A stretch of 64,000 nucleotides of DNA from the NCBI GenBank assembly GCA_963170055.1, contig CAUJGJ010000093.1, forward strand, positions 1,140,001 through 1,204,000, read 5' to 3'. The stretch is from Halisarca cf. caerulea (Eukaryota > Porifera > Demospongiae > Chondrillida > Halisarcidae). Each line of letters starts with the position of its first letter. Position 1 is the first letter of the stretch. This document shows, piece after piece, positions 14,101 through 29,500 of the stretch. The notes under the pieces are model-generated. The model made no database searches, had not been told where the DNA came from, and saw only the letters and a program-made list of their open reading frames with translations. A program made the translations under genes and the position numbers.

Positions 14101-16637
14101 AGGATACAGGATTGACACAGGACCATCCCAAAAGGCCTTATCAAAAAGGGATTCTCCAAAATCACTTGGAACAAGGGTGAGTTACAAAACAGGTACAAGG
14201 CTAGATGGGCAAAGGTCAAGACAGGCATAGAGCTAGACGAGCATAGGGCTACACATACATGAGGCTAGACGGGTATAGGGCTAGACAGAGTTTAATTAGA
14301 CTGAATGTACACTGTGCAAATTCCTACATCCCTCATGTGCAGTACATTATACGTATATGCTGCGGGAATTTGTACAGTGTACACTCAGTCCAATTAAACT
14401 CTGTCTAGCCCTATGCCCGTCTAGCCTCATGTACGTGTAGCCCTATGCTTGTCTATCTCTATGCCTGTCTTGCCCTTTGCCCATCTAGCCCTGTACCTGT
14501 TTTGCAACTCACCCTTGTTCCAAGTGTTTTTTGGAGAATCCCTTTTTGCACGGTCCTGTGTCAATCCTGCATCCTTTTACCATTTTTAAATGGTTTTTAT
14601 ACAGTTTTGGTCGTGCAATTTTTCCTTTAAAGAACAGTTGTTCGAATAGAGTCTGTTAAAGGTTTCCACTGCAGTTGAGAAGGAACATAATCAAGTCTTG
14701 TAAGATAAGAAGCTAAAATTATGCAGCCACCTGCCTAAAATCAATGTCCCCACGTAGAAACAAAGGCTCAAACAAAAGAGCGCTGAAGTTGCGCCGATTG
14801 TCGAACCATAGAACGCTTTGCCTTGTGTACGTACATGTATGCCTAGTCTCAAGTAGCCATTTCGGTATCCGAAAATGGCTGATCTGGCATATGTATGGGA
14901 TTTGCCTATTAGAATTTTTCTCACTTTATAAGTGTAGGTGTGGCTTCAAAACGTACAAAAGGCACTTCACGCTAACAATCTGAGCTCACTGGCAAAAGAT
15001 AAGACCTCTGGATCCTTCGTGGCGACCTATAGCTCAGTTCAAAAAAACGATGAGAAGAATAATAATCTTGAAATGCTATGGTGTTGCAGACCCATACCTC
15101 GGCGAGTGTACTTCGCATTTCTTTAAAGAGATAGCTTTATGAAGCTTTTAAACTACTTTTCCTTGTAGCTGGCGTGTCAAAATGCACCCAAATCTACTTA
15201 CTAAAAACTATGGAGTCACCATACCGTTAGTTTTTGGGTGAAAGCAAATTGTTTCTAATGTATGGTGGCCATGTTTTTCTGTTTCAATCCTACATATAGT
15301 CCAGCCAGCTGGACCTATGTTCGTACATATGCACTGGCAGGGAAGGGAAATGTGTGTTCAGCAACAGTCACCTTGGTTGCATAAGAATGGACCAATGAGA
15401 ATGTTTTAAACCAAAATTTGGTTAATAATATTCATAGATAGTGGTTGCCAAAATTGTTATACTTGGACATGTGACTTGGAAGAAATGGCATTGCAGCAAG
15501 CGTCGAACCATAGACACTGTAGTTCAGAGTGTCTATGGTCAAACGAAGCGTCGAACAACTGCTATGCTTCTATCGGTTGGATTCATCATAGATAATACTG
15601 GCTTATTAGCAACAGGGACAATCTCTTGTGGCAGAGGAGAGGCCTAAAATGTAGGCGTCAAGCATTCACCTTATCGCTTTGGATTTGGTTGTAGTAGCCT
15701 TTATTGTATTGAAATCCAGCAATTAACTTGTACGAGCTGTCGTGTAAGTGTGTACGGCCGAAGAGATTCTGCAGAAGTGGGCAAAGCCCTTTCTCCATTT
15801 CTATAATGATATTCATGCTCGCACCTAGACATTAGTTGATAAATTGTGGTGACATCAAAGAAGCCCTTCGCAATGTTATCAATTAGCGACTGTTGCTGGA
15901 CCCACGTTTCCCTTTCCTGCCGTTGGTGCTTATGTACGAACGTGGGTCCAGCTGGCTGGACTATCCTACATATGGAGTACTACCTTAATCCAAAATATTT
16001 TTTTTGTATACTGTAGTTGAAATGCGACAAGTATTGGAATGATGAAATGAATCAGCGGATTCAACTGAACAGTGGCGTGACATTGGCTTTAGAAGAAAGG
16101 AAAGTTTTCTCTGAATATGTCCTTAGGACCTTTAGTATTCAGAATGTGAGTTATAATCATGTACATACTTCTACCACTGAACATAGTGTCTGTTGTAGCT
16201 TACTTGCATTATGCTAATTGTATATTTTAGGCAGCCGAGGATAATTCAGATATTAGAGTTGTCTACCACTTCCACTATACTGCATGGCCGGATCATGGGA
16301 TCCCGCGATATCCTGGATCTTTATTGCGATTTATACAATCAGTCAACCACTGCAGAGGCTTATGTTCAGGACGAAATCATCCTCTTATTGTACATTGTAG
16401 GTGAGTGATGTTAAATGAAATTAAATCACAAGGGGCCAATTTAGTACTTTGGATGAAAGGTTTAACTTTTGACGTATTGAATCAAAAAGAATATGCCCTT
16501 TTATGTATTCTATGTAGCATCATATATACGTATTGCTTGCAATGTTGTATGTGCTTATTTGCAGTTGAGCTTTGAGTTTCACTAAGTGTATATATCCTTC
16601 TGCGTATGTCTTATAGGGATACATAGTGTGTGTGTGT

Positions 16638-16705
<68 letters not shown>

Positions 16706-16733
16706 GTGTGTGTGTGTGCGTGTGCGTGTATGT

Positions 16734-16785
<52 letters not shown>

Positions 16786-19700
16786 TTGTGTTTGCATGCT
16801 GGATGTACTATACACAGTGATGATGTTTGCACAAATTGTTATTTTGTATAGTGCTGGTGTTGGTCGTACCGGTACATTTATTGCCATTGATGCCATGGTT
16901 CAAAGACTGAAAGAAAAGAATGATTTAAATATTTACGAATTCTTGCATAATATGAGGTGCCATAGACCTTACATGATTTTAAACCAGGTAGGTTGAGAAT
17001 GTTTGTTTGGAAATTGCTGTTTTGTTTGTGTCCAAGACCATGACATTATTTTGGTGATAAATGCTGTTTCTTATCCCCTTTAGGATCAGTATGTATTTGT
17101 GCATGAAGCCTTGTGTGACTACACTATAAGTGGAGATACGTCCATTGATACAAACTCTTTCATTGAGACAGTACATAAATTGAAGAATCCAACTAATGCT
17201 GGTGTCACTGGATTTGATGTGCAGTTTGAGGTTGGTTTATGATGAAGGCTAACTGCAGGTTAGGCTAGGTTAATAGACGGAACGAGGCCTATTCCCGCGT
17301 GGGCATAATCGCCCAGTTGCCGCATACCCAGCATCATGGGTAGAGCAGGCATGACTCTCGCCCACCGGAAATAAGGGGCACGTGAACAGCCAGCCATAGT
17401 TGCACACGTGCCTCCCTCCTTTTAGCCCTTTGTCTCAATCTAGGTATAAGGTTCAACCGCAAGGCAACAGCCCTTTCTTGCTCTTCACCCCGACCCGCTA
17501 ACCCGGTATATCGGCGAAGTAGTAGTGTCTTGTTTTGTTTTCCCCTACCCTCCAGCCCTCCACATTCAGCCCCAATTTGCATCTTGTTTTGTTACTGCCT
17601 TAACATCCATGTGGCTCCTGGTTCAGTGGTCATTCTCATTGTTTACACCTATGTTGAATGTCGCTGTCTCTTAGCACTCTCCGCAGGTTCCCTGTCATCC
17701 TCCAGCTGTCACTGCTGGGGTTGCTCCCAAGCCTCTCCTCCATCGGCAGTGTTGATGTGATCAGGCCGCAGGGGGTATGCGATATGCAAAAGGGTCAACG
17801 ATTCACATCCCCAGGGCATGGCTGCAGTGTACAAGATAGGCTGTGACGTCACTTCCAGTTGGGCTAGCATGGGTGGACAGATCACGTGACAGGCGTTCGC
17901 ATATCTAATGCTAGCTACTAGGTATTGTGTAATCATTGTAATTCGCCTGTCACACAGCCAAGGGCAGTATGCCGGTCTGAACTAGAGTGCTCCATAGATC
18001 GGTCCACTCATGTGGGGGCCAGGCCCAGGGGGACGTCACAGGTAGAAAGTTGGAGGTTTTTTCCCCCCCAGGAACCAATGAGGTAAACGTTGAGAAACTC
18101 TCGGAAATTAATCTGCCCCCCCCCCCCCCTCTGAATCATGTGAATTAGAACTGTGAATCATGTGCCATTTAGCATTTATTTCAGTCTCCTACATCCCATC
18201 CTTGTGGGAGTGGAGTAATGGTTAAATGAATAAGCCACCAAACTTAATGAGAATTTGATTTCTGTGATATTATGAGTGTATGGGATACTGGAGTCCTTGA
18301 CAGTAGCTGGTTTAGATATGAAATGACTTTTATTATTAGTTGCATATTAGTCAAATGGTTTGCGAGTAATGTGCAAACTCAATACAAGCAAGACATTGGA
18401 AGTACTCTAGCAAGCTCCATTGTAATTCATTCCAAATGTGCAAAAATCAAACTTCCACGAAAGTGCAGTCCTAGCTGTAATAAGGTTTAAATCTCACAAA
18501 TGTGTGGCTATTCAATATTGTTTGAGGATGGCTCTTGTGTTAGGGCATTGTTTGGTCGTTTTTGATGTAACGAGAGGTCATGAAGTGATAAGTACATACT
18601 ATAAACCTTCTACTGTCATGTGTTATTTAGGTGGAGTTGTAAAGATGATGACCTAATTTATAATCTACCCAATTAAAACTTTGAATCAGTACCAATATCA
18701 GTGATCTAAAATGTGAGGTTCTTCATGTGCATTTAGAATGCAGAGGAAAATTAGAATTATGTATAATGCAATACTGCAATTGGAAGTTGAACCCTACTAC
18801 ATTTGGCTGGAATTGATGACAAGTAGTGGTGTTGAAAAATTGGAAGATGTGTCTAACTTTTCATTTTCTATCTGTGAAAATAAAATCTAACTTGTGTTAT
18901 GTTCCTTTTGTGACTTATATGAATTGTTACATTTCATAGCGGTTGTGTATAATATATTATTATGATTATGCTTCTTCCTTCTATCTAGTGTCTAGCGAAA
19001 CTATCTCGTAAACCCACTAAGGAGGATGAAGTTCTAGCAGAAAGAAACATGGACTTCATTCGTTTTGATACCCATTACCCATGTTAGTATCACTTTGTGT
19101 TTGATCTGTGATACCACATAAGTTTCCATATAATATGATATCCTCTTTGGTTAATTAGATTACCATTGTGATTGTTTTACAACCTGCAGCTGCTTGGGAG
19201 GGATATGCACTTGTGTCATGTAATGGTGCTAGGTTAATGCTCCCAATGTGTTGGCCTCTTGTACAGTATGTGATGGTCTATGTGCAATGATATACTGTAC
19301 GTAGAGTATACAGTATATACGTAGCTCATTGCTTGTCATAGTCTCTATTATCTTGATTGCAAATATCTGTATGGCCGGGTCAATTTTGCTGGAAAGTGTG
19401 CTGTATAGTAAAACAAAAGTGGGCTGTACAGGTTTGGTAACCCCTATTTGTGTTTGATCCAACTATACATGTACTCACTGTGATAGGATGTTTCATTCTT
19501 GCTTCCATACATACTGTAGATGCCTCAAACTACATTCTAGTGGGAGATGGTGAAAAGAGGGACTATTTCAATGCTTCAAGTATAAATGTATGTGTATGTA
19601 CGTATGTAGCTGTTATGTGCTTATGTACGTATTGCATATTGTTACTGAAAATTGCGAGCAACTCCTATGTACCCAATGCAGTGGAGTCTCATTATAACGA

Positions 19701-21603
19701 ATCCCAGGGGACACCAAGAATTCTTCATTATATCAGAAATTCACTATAATCAGCTGAAGTATCATAGTAGAACATTAACTGGGCCACATGAGACTATTCA
19801 CTGTAACAGAAATTCACTGTAAATGTGTTCTTTATAACGAGCTTCCACAGTATATGGTGTACGTATATCAAATATGGAAGCCTTGGAATGTTTGCAGTTT
19901 GTATTTTTCTTCTTCCAATTTCCTTCATCTGCATATACATGCTATTATGAGTACCTTAGACTATAGTTTTTAACCCCCTTTAGCCTACCCTACTGCCTTA
20001 ATGGCAAAGCTACATACACGTGTACTGTATGTTAGAATGGAGGTACTCATTAATTTGCTTAAGTCTATACAGACTTAATGCAGTGATATAGTACCCAATC
20101 TACAGTTATAAATTAATAATTTGTTCGAAACCATGACATTGTATGTAACTACGTAAATTTGCATTTACTCTTTGTATGTTTATGACATATGTTATTTTGG
20201 TATTTGCTTCATACTGCAGACATACTCTCAGCAACATGCTTTCATTGCAACTCAGTATCCTCTCCCTAATACTGTGACCCATTTGCTTGATGTCATATAT
20301 CAAAGAAAGTGCAAGACGTGTGTAGTTTTGTGTCATGATGCTGAGCTTGGGTCGTCAAGTGTGAGTCTTCACTGCTGCATTATTAAAGTACCGTTGGCTT
20401 GTTCATATATGTGTGCAATTAATAATCAGTCCTGTAGAACCACCCAAAATCATAATACGTAAATTAACCATTTCTAATCTGAATGTCTTTGAAACTACCG
20501 TATAATTATGCCAGTAAGTGTAATAAGTATTAGTTAAACCATGGCTCCTCATGGTGTCTGTCATTTATCACACGAGCGAATCTAGTGTGATAAATAACGC
20601 GACAGCATGAAGTGCGATGGTTTAACTGATTTACTGTAGCTAATGTTTTCCCATGGATTTGGTGCGGGAGGTGTGTATACGTACCTAGTTAACACAGTTG
20701 GCTAATGCAGATCCCAGAGAGGCCAGAACGAAGCTTTTTACTGAGAATTCTACCAGTATACTACTGATCGTATGCGTCATCCCTATATAGACCTGGGACC
20801 ACCGAATACGGAGTAGGAGTTCTCTCAGACCAGGGTAACTTGTTGCCTAAACAATGCATGTCTAGCCCTATGCATGTCTATCCCTCTTTTTCACGGAATC
20901 CTTACAACGCCTCACAAAAAAGGTAACAGCAGTAATTTGCCTGATCCCAATGAACCTTTAGCGCGGTCAGCACTGTCATCATTGCCACCAAGGAATTTGG
21001 CTGTATTACTGTATTAGCATGGAAATGTCGTAAGGATTACCCATTTCTCTTTGGCATTAATGTTTATCAGTAACTTCAGCTTCCCAAATGTCTTTGTAGT
21101 CACATCATAAGCATTTCTTCACTCAAAAATATCAATTCAGTGCAATGTTTCACTAATCAATGGAATATCTTTAGCTTTAGCCGATGAACACTTTTGATTT
21201 TGCAAGTTACAGTAGTTTAGTGTCGTAATGGATTAACTGGTGACCGAATGTTCACTGCACGACAATAAAATTTACAGTGATTGCAGAGTAGGCATATCTT
21301 GTCAAGTTGTGGGCATCCTGCTGTCATGGGTCAGTGCCTAGATAGCATATGTCACTACTGTCAATGTCCAGCATTTGTGTTGTGCAAAAGCTGTGCTCAT
21401 CCCCACGATGCTTTTGCATATCTTAGGAAGTATGCATTGGATCCAAAATTTGAAGAATTTGAAGCAACAGTTGCTCCATATTCGATGCTAACAGGAAATA
21501 ATGGCTTAGACCTAGTGCTACTTGTATGATGAAATAAATTCATGTTTGTATGATGGGGTGGCTTGTGTATGTGCATGCATAGACCCTGGAACCAGGATCT
21601 ATG

Positions 21604-21669
<66 letters not shown>

Positions 21670-21784
21670 GTGTGTGTGTGTGTGTGCATACACGTGCTTG
21701 TGTGTGTAGTTTGGCTAGCATGTGCACCTGAGTTGGGGGTGGTGTGTATGCGTGCGTGCGTGTGTGTGTGTGTGTGCGTGTGTG

Positions 21785-21815
<31 letters not shown>

Positions 21816-21881
21816 TTGTGTGTGTGTGTATATATATGTGTGTGTGTGTGTATGTGTGTGTGTGTATGTGTGTATGTGTGT

Positions 21882-21967
<86 letters not shown>

Positions 21968-24900
21968 ATGGGTTCCGTAGTATATAGTGTCTATGGTGTG
22001 ATTCAGCATCTACCAAGCAATCCGGCATTACCAACCATACTTGATCAAGCAGTAGATGTGTCATTCAGCATACTGTATATACATAGGCACTAATTTTCAC
22101 AGGGCGTATTTTTTGTGAATCAAGAACTTGGCTGTAATTTGCAATTTTATTTTTGCAAATGGACCAGTCCCTATATATTAGACTAAGAGACTATGTATCT
22201 AACCTAATATTCACGATTGAATTTTTGCAGATGCAGGCTCATTTGTAAATTACTCAAAAATATAGCCCTGTGAAAATTAACACTCTTATGGTACACACTT
22301 TGTTCAGCATGTATTAATTTAATGTTGGTACCCACATGACTAACTGACCTGGGGGAAAGGCAAGCCCGTGCCACCACACCTAACAGTAAAGTTGTAATTA
22401 CTCTTGATATGCAGAATGTTTGTGTTGTATAATCATCATTTCCTTTTGTATGCATGTACATGAGTGTTGCAGTATATATTTTCTTGATTTTGATTCAGGT
22501 ATCATTTCCACTGTTTTGGCCTACAAGCTTGAATGATCCACTGAAATTTGGTTGTTATGAAATATACTTGGATGAGTCCATTCACAAGGAAGGCTATTCT
22601 ATTTTCAGGATAACAATTAATTCTTCCTTGAAGGTGCAGTAGTAAATTGGATTTATTTCAGTGATTGACTATGATTTGTTTGCAGCATTAGTAGTAGGGT
22701 GATGTCTATTCCTAGCCAAGATGTACTTTTGAGCTTATATATCCTGAAACAGTATGCTGTACTTTAGAAACTTACTGTAGTTTTCATGGGTTTACCTGAT
22801 CCATGAATGTGCTTGGAAATTTTTGTGGTTTTTGTGGTACATTGTGCTTACATCATACAGTGCTTTGTGATTGTGATTGTGCGTAGGTTATAGTGTGTTC
22901 GAAAAATGGCTCTTGTCGTATCCATCGCAACAAGAAGAGAAAGCTTTCTATCATGGTTAACAAATCTGCCTTTGAATGAAGTTCTCATATATTATCAGTC
23001 AGGTTTTGTCTATCATGTTGAGAAGGTCATTCTTCACCCTTATTAGACACTGTAAATTGGATGATAGTAATGTTTGGAGAAGATTGTGTCATTTTCAACT
23101 GCAAGGACATTTATATGGAGCTTGAATGGATGCATTCTGCGAAATTTAAAAGACCTAACTGCCTACATCCGTGAAAATTTAATCTGCAAAATCTAGTACC
23201 TTGAAATTTTCCTAACACACGGTACCCATTGTGTAGTAAAGGGCTATTATAACATTGTTCTAGGCCTCATTCTATGACTATAAAGATACTCATATATTGG
23301 CCAATTTGCTTGGACATGTGTTTTTGCATCACCATGAACTTTAAATGCTGTAGCATTTTACCCTATGTCGCAAAATTTTCACAATTTGTGTGGATTTCGC
23401 AAATAGGATGGACTCACCAAGTTTTGTTCTGCGAAAATTTATTTGTTTAATATTATTCAAACGTCATAATAATATGGCTGCTATCCAGTACGGAGATTGC
23501 TAGTGGATTAGGCTCCTTCGTCAAATAACAAAGAAAACAGACAAGTCATCTCTGTCGGCAAGTGACCTATTGAATCGTCTTCAACAATGCTCACTGCATA
23601 ATGATTGTGCGAGTGTCCCGTTTACTGCTTGCAAACCAGAGTTAGCTATAAGCATCTATATTTCATGATAAACATAGAAAAGTCGAAATTTTAAGCAAGG
23701 TCTCCTTCCATTTTATGATTTAGTTGAAAACTATTTCATTCGCACCACACATATTCGCGAAAGAAGTTGTACAATGGCCCATCCATTCGTATCTTTGCTC
23801 GAACAGTGCAAACAAGTCTAACAATGATGTAATAATTTTATGGTTAGGCTATTGCACAACAGAGAGCTGCAGTTGCAAAATTGAAACTCATGAAAATTTA
23901 TGCCTATACCCTCCTGGAGCAGGATTTGGGAAATTAAGTGATTGGTGATATCTTTAATTTGTGCATTATATTATAGCTATGCACAAGGGTGTTGCACTTT
24001 AACTACAAGTGCATTACAGTCTTTTGATTGGTTTAACAGATGTTCGTGTCATTTGACGGACATTTCGTTTGATTTGACGCACGTTTCATTGCAGTTAGTG
24101 GAAGTGCTGTAGCTCAAGTTTTGAGCAATTTTCTACCCAAATCAGAGAAAAAGAAAAGTTTACAAACTTTCAAACCCTTTGTTTACAAGCATAGGGGTTA
24201 TATGAAAGCGTGTGCTGAAGATTCACGCAGGTGAGTTATGTGCACTTTGCACATAAAACAAAATGGCGGCAGATAAACTTAACCGTAAATGCACCTGATT
24301 TTTTCTTTCCTGTTTCGTTGTGTGAGCAAAACTAAGGTACTGTACAATACTTTTACATTATGATTTTACTTTTCTACACTTAGAGCATTCTCAAAGATCT
24401 TATTCAGGGAATAAATTGGCAGATTCAAAAATATATGAAAACAACTTCTTTCCAAAAGGCGGTCTACTAAACGACAGCACTGTGTTACGATTTCTACTTT
24501 GATGGGTTCCTATGAAAGGAAAAGAAACTTTTCACCGTATGGCTTCTTGAAATTTGCCTTCGTTTCTGTTTTTATAGTTTTCAAGAAGACACGAATATAG
24601 AAACACGTGCACATAAAACAAAAGGAACAATGTATCAAAAAGCCATATGGTGAAAACTTAGTATTGCCCTTTACCAACAACCTTGTAAAGTTTCAGAGCT
24701 ACACAGCACCATTTAGAAGACTGCCTTTTGCAAAGAAGATTGGTCCTTGAACTTTTGTCATCTTCCATCTAAGTCACGTCAATGTCAGGTGACTTCGCAC
24801 AGGATGTTGCAATACATTCTACTTCAAGGGTCCTATGAATGGTAGCTAACTTTTCCCTGCTTCGGCTTTTGATTTTCTTATTTGTTCGGGCGATGTAAAG

Positions 24901-26537
24901 GTTTTAGAATGTTTAGAAAGAATTAAACAAGAATAAGACGAATTATCCAATCTAAGTTTACGCAGTCTGCACATGACCAACCCACGCAGAATTAGCAAAT
25001 GTGACACTTTTTTATAACATTCCTTTAAAACCACAAAATGCCACCTTTTTGGCTGAGTTTGCACATAACCTACCTGCGCAGTAGTGTGGTGTCAGAAGAT
25101 TGTGAATGGTGGATGAAACCACTACCTCTTTCTTGGCACCTTGAACACTCAAGCCATGGGCTAGAATCTAAAGCAGGGCAAATTTTTAAGGAATTTTGTG
25201 GGCAATCTGAATGTTATTCTAGGTTGCCCCTGGTGAATTCAGGTTGTCCTTTATCGGTGCAAAATTCGTGAACATTTCAGTTCACAGAATTTTCCCGCTG
25301 TATGATTGGTGATATGCAAGGATACAGTATATATACATGTAAGGATGGATGGATATATAGGTATGAAGTGATAAACTCGAATTACATGCAAGAAGAGAAT
25401 TTCAAAGGTACAAGGGTAGCTTTTAGTTCTTTAGTTGACCAACTGTATGCTAATTGCTAATGGATACTAAAAATGTTGCCATTACCTTTGCAAACTTCAC
25501 TGCTGTCATCAAGGTCATCATCAGGGTCATCTTCTACCATAGACGTTTTAGTATATATCCATAGATGTTTTAGTATAGTATATTAGTATATTCATAGATG
25601 TTTTAATATATATCCATACTTCTACATGGCCTACTCTTGCGTTTGTAAGGGGCAAAATTAATTTTGACTTGTAAGCTAGCTGAAGCAACACCCCACCCTC
25701 AAATTCGCAATTGCGCTCGCTGGATAACCTAAAGGAGAAATTTCAACCAACACTGACAACAACGGAGTTAGCAGCTGCACAAAGAAGGACGGATTGTGCA
25801 ATAATGCAACATTAGGTCACATGCTCAAAATGGCGATTTCCTTCAACGAACGATCTTGACGGTTGGAAGCAGGCTTACCTTGTTTGAATTGAACACGGAA
25901 CGGGTGGAATGATTCACTCTTCCCATCATGTGAATAAGGCACTGTTGATATTTTTAGTTTTCCTATATTGTGGCTTACTTATATCTGCCACTAGCTGTCC
26001 TACAACTGTAGGTTGCCCAGTGGGCAAGCCAGTTGGACATTTATGGTTGCCCACAAGGATATCTGGTCGTCTTGGACGAGTGGATGACTGTTAGAAATAT
26101 TCCCTGTAAAATGAGGTCCTTTGTCCAAGGACGAAGAAGGAAAGCAATATAAAACGAAATGCGCTGAGAAACATTTGTTTTTAGCCTTTAGATTTTGCTT
26201 CAAATTTGCTCCAAACTTATCCAATAGTGCTTCCATTAATTGCACTGGAATATCTTTTAATTGGAATGAAACATCCGTCAAATAAATTTCAACATACTTA
26301 AATGAAACGAAAATGCATTAAACCAATCGAAAACACTGTAATGTATATTATCGTACCATACACATCATGCATAGTTGTCATTGTACTGGATCATTGTATG
26401 ATTCTGCATTGTGTGCATGTTACATGCATGTTTGCTTGAACCAATTAGACGTAGACTTTGTTTAGAGTGTACCGTGCCGAGCTAGTTTGTTGGATTTTCC
26501 TTGAATTCACTGCAATTAATATTATTTGTGTGTGTGT

Positions 26538-26593
<56 letters not shown>

Positions 26594-29500
26594 TGTCTGT
26601 GTCTGTATCCAAAACCAGCGTATCTACTGTATGTCTGTAAGCAGTGAAATATCCTGTTAAAACAGGACATAGGGCATAAACCTTTGTATTTTAACCTCTA
26701 GCATGCAAGTTGTACGTAATTTGGCTACCTTCAATCGAATGCCTTCAGTTGACAGAGATTTGAGGCCACTGTTTTCCTGTGCTGAAAGTATAGGAGCATC
26801 TGTCCACATTCAATCTCATACTATTCAGATAGAACTATATACTACTTTGTTTTTGGCGTCATGGCACTTTGGCCCTTTGGCACAAGGGTGTTGCATATAA
26901 ATTACAAATGCATTTTATTTGCTATGCAGCCTTATTTTTATATTATTTGCACTTCATTTTACCTTCTTTAGAGTTTCAATTCATCTCATGAATTTACAGT
27001 CTTACATATCAAAGAGTGGCTGGAGGCTGGTGATGCAAGTCCATCTACCGTATTGTCTCTAGTACGTGAATATGAAAAAGCTCAAAAAGGAGTTAAAGCT
27101 CCTGCGATAGTTATGTGTAGGTAAGAAATAGAATGCATGCATATGCTCCACATTTCAAACGATGGGAGTGTATATCTGTACTGTGCAACTATTGTTATCA
27201 AATATTATACTACGGACATGTAAGGCATTCATGGTGTAGCTTAGTGCAGGAATAACACACCCTATTTGACTGTGTAAAGGCCAGGCCCGCATAAAAGCCG
27301 CGTTTATTTAATAGCCAGGGGTAAAAGCAGCCCTTGGTAAGTAATGTCCGGGTCTCAGATAATAGCCAGGTCTTGAATTATCGCCGGGTTTCAGTAAACA
27401 AAATGGCCACATTGATCGATCCGGGAACAACATGTAGTGGATTATTATCAATTGTATAACATCTGGACTGACTTGTACTAATGTTTAGTCTTTGATATTA
27501 TGGATAAAGATATCAAAAGGAACAAAACTACCCTGTAGATGCTGCTAAATGCTTCCAACAACTTCCTTCTGTGACTAGATGGACTTCGGATTTTGTTTGT
27601 AAGCTGTAAGATGACCCCATTCCATGAGTTCTTATTCGATTAGGCCCTGTTATCTGCCCTGTTGGTGTATTCGCATGATTATAGATAATGCAGGTGGCTT
27701 TATTCATAAAGGACTTTAGGAAAGTTTTTGGGTTCAAATAAAAGCCCTGCTCGTTTAATGGCTGGGTCAAAAGTGTCAGGAAAGAAAGAAAAGCCTGGGC
27801 CGTCATTCAGTCAAATACGGTATGTACATACATGTGTGGATGTCATTGTCAGTAAATATATAATGCACTTTAATTTTTATTACATAATGTAGGCTGTTCA
27901 GGATGTATACACGATAATTCTGCATCCACATAGTTGTAAGGATCAAGATGAAAGATGCACATAATACTGAAACTTTTGTTACATTAGTATCAAGTGTAGT
28001 GATGTACTGAATGTAGAAAATGATTTGGTGCAGATCCAAGGGATCAAATGATAATACGTAGGCAGTTATTACGGAAAGAAATTATGCTGGATAATCTAGT
28101 AAGAATTTAAAGTGTATGAAGTAGTGTAGATTGGTTAACATGAAAAGAAATGAGCATTAGAGTTGTTTAGAGTTGTGACAAATAAGAAAGGAATGACAAA
28201 ATGGATTAAACAAATATCATTATTATTAAAAATCAATGTAGTTTGTTCTGTTGTATATAGAACTAGTTCTTTAACTGTTACTGTCAAGGACCTGTACATC
28301 TTGCTAGTCTGTGCTGCTATAACTCCTCTTCCCTAAGCTCGTAGCTTATTTATTTTACTCACTAGCTTGCTTTGGCTATAAACTAAAAATTGTCGATTTG
28401 CAGTTGTACTGCAGTTGCATGTTCTCTTGTATATATAATGCAAATGTGGATTTGCTCAGACTCACGTGAAAAGTGCATAACACTCAAGGTTGAGATTTGA
28501 TGTATTCGGTAGAACTTTGATGCCTTTTACATGAAGTCTCATAGAGATACTACCCTGATTGTTCTGATTAAGCATGGCAATGTTGAATAGTTAGCTTGAC
28601 TTGCAGCTTGTTCTGCTTTAATAATTCTGAATTTGGGACATGTCCAGCGAGGTATGTTATGTCTGATTCGGACATAGAACAAGATGTCCAACATTATCGA
28701 ACCACTAAAGCAACCCTTTTTAAACATTATCGAAGCACTAAAACAACCCTCTTTGTTTTTCTGCTGGAACGAGATATACAGTTCTGCATGAAATATGCTT
28801 AAACAAGAGCAAGGACATATCTACTTTGTATCTGAGTAGCCTTGAAGCTTATCCAGTAGTAGAAAGATTGTCTTTGTGGACCTTTCATCAGGTCTACATG
28901 AAAATACAAAGATTGCAAATTCTGGTTGCAGAAATACGGGTTTTGTACACAAATGTAGGCTCGAAATGTGGAATAAAGTGTTGATTTGACTAAATCACAA
29001 AGATAATTTTGCTGCTCCATTCCACAACTTCAATAGTCCAGGATATCCAAAAGAAAACCCAAGAAAAATGTCTGTTCGCCATTAATGCTGGACATACTGT
29101 AATTCGAATGGAACAACATATGAAGATTTATTGTTCAATTTTTGAGGGTTTGTTCTTTTAAGAACAATCTACTAAAACTTTTCGACCAGAATTTTAATAG
29201 AAATTTCCTTGAGGGGTCATCTTCCTTCTTTGTTGGATAGCAGATGCTGTCAAATGGCCCATATCTAGATTAGATACCAAATAGATATGTTCATGAGTTG
29301 GTCTAATTGTAAATTAGAGCTGTACATGTCATTCCCACAGAAAATTTGGTGAGTATGTATTCCAGTGCTTTGATAATGAGGAATTCAACATTTGTTCAGT
29401 GCCAATGAAATATTAATCGCACACTTATCTTGTGGTTCAAGCTATTATTTCGGTGTTTACGAGTAGTGAACTACGGTCTAGTGATGTTTTGTGATATCAT

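Noticed and set aside
19229..19462. Minus-strand frame of 77 codons in intron 20
   Set aside because: No family, no splice context, and it overlaps an intron of the well-supported plus-strand gene.
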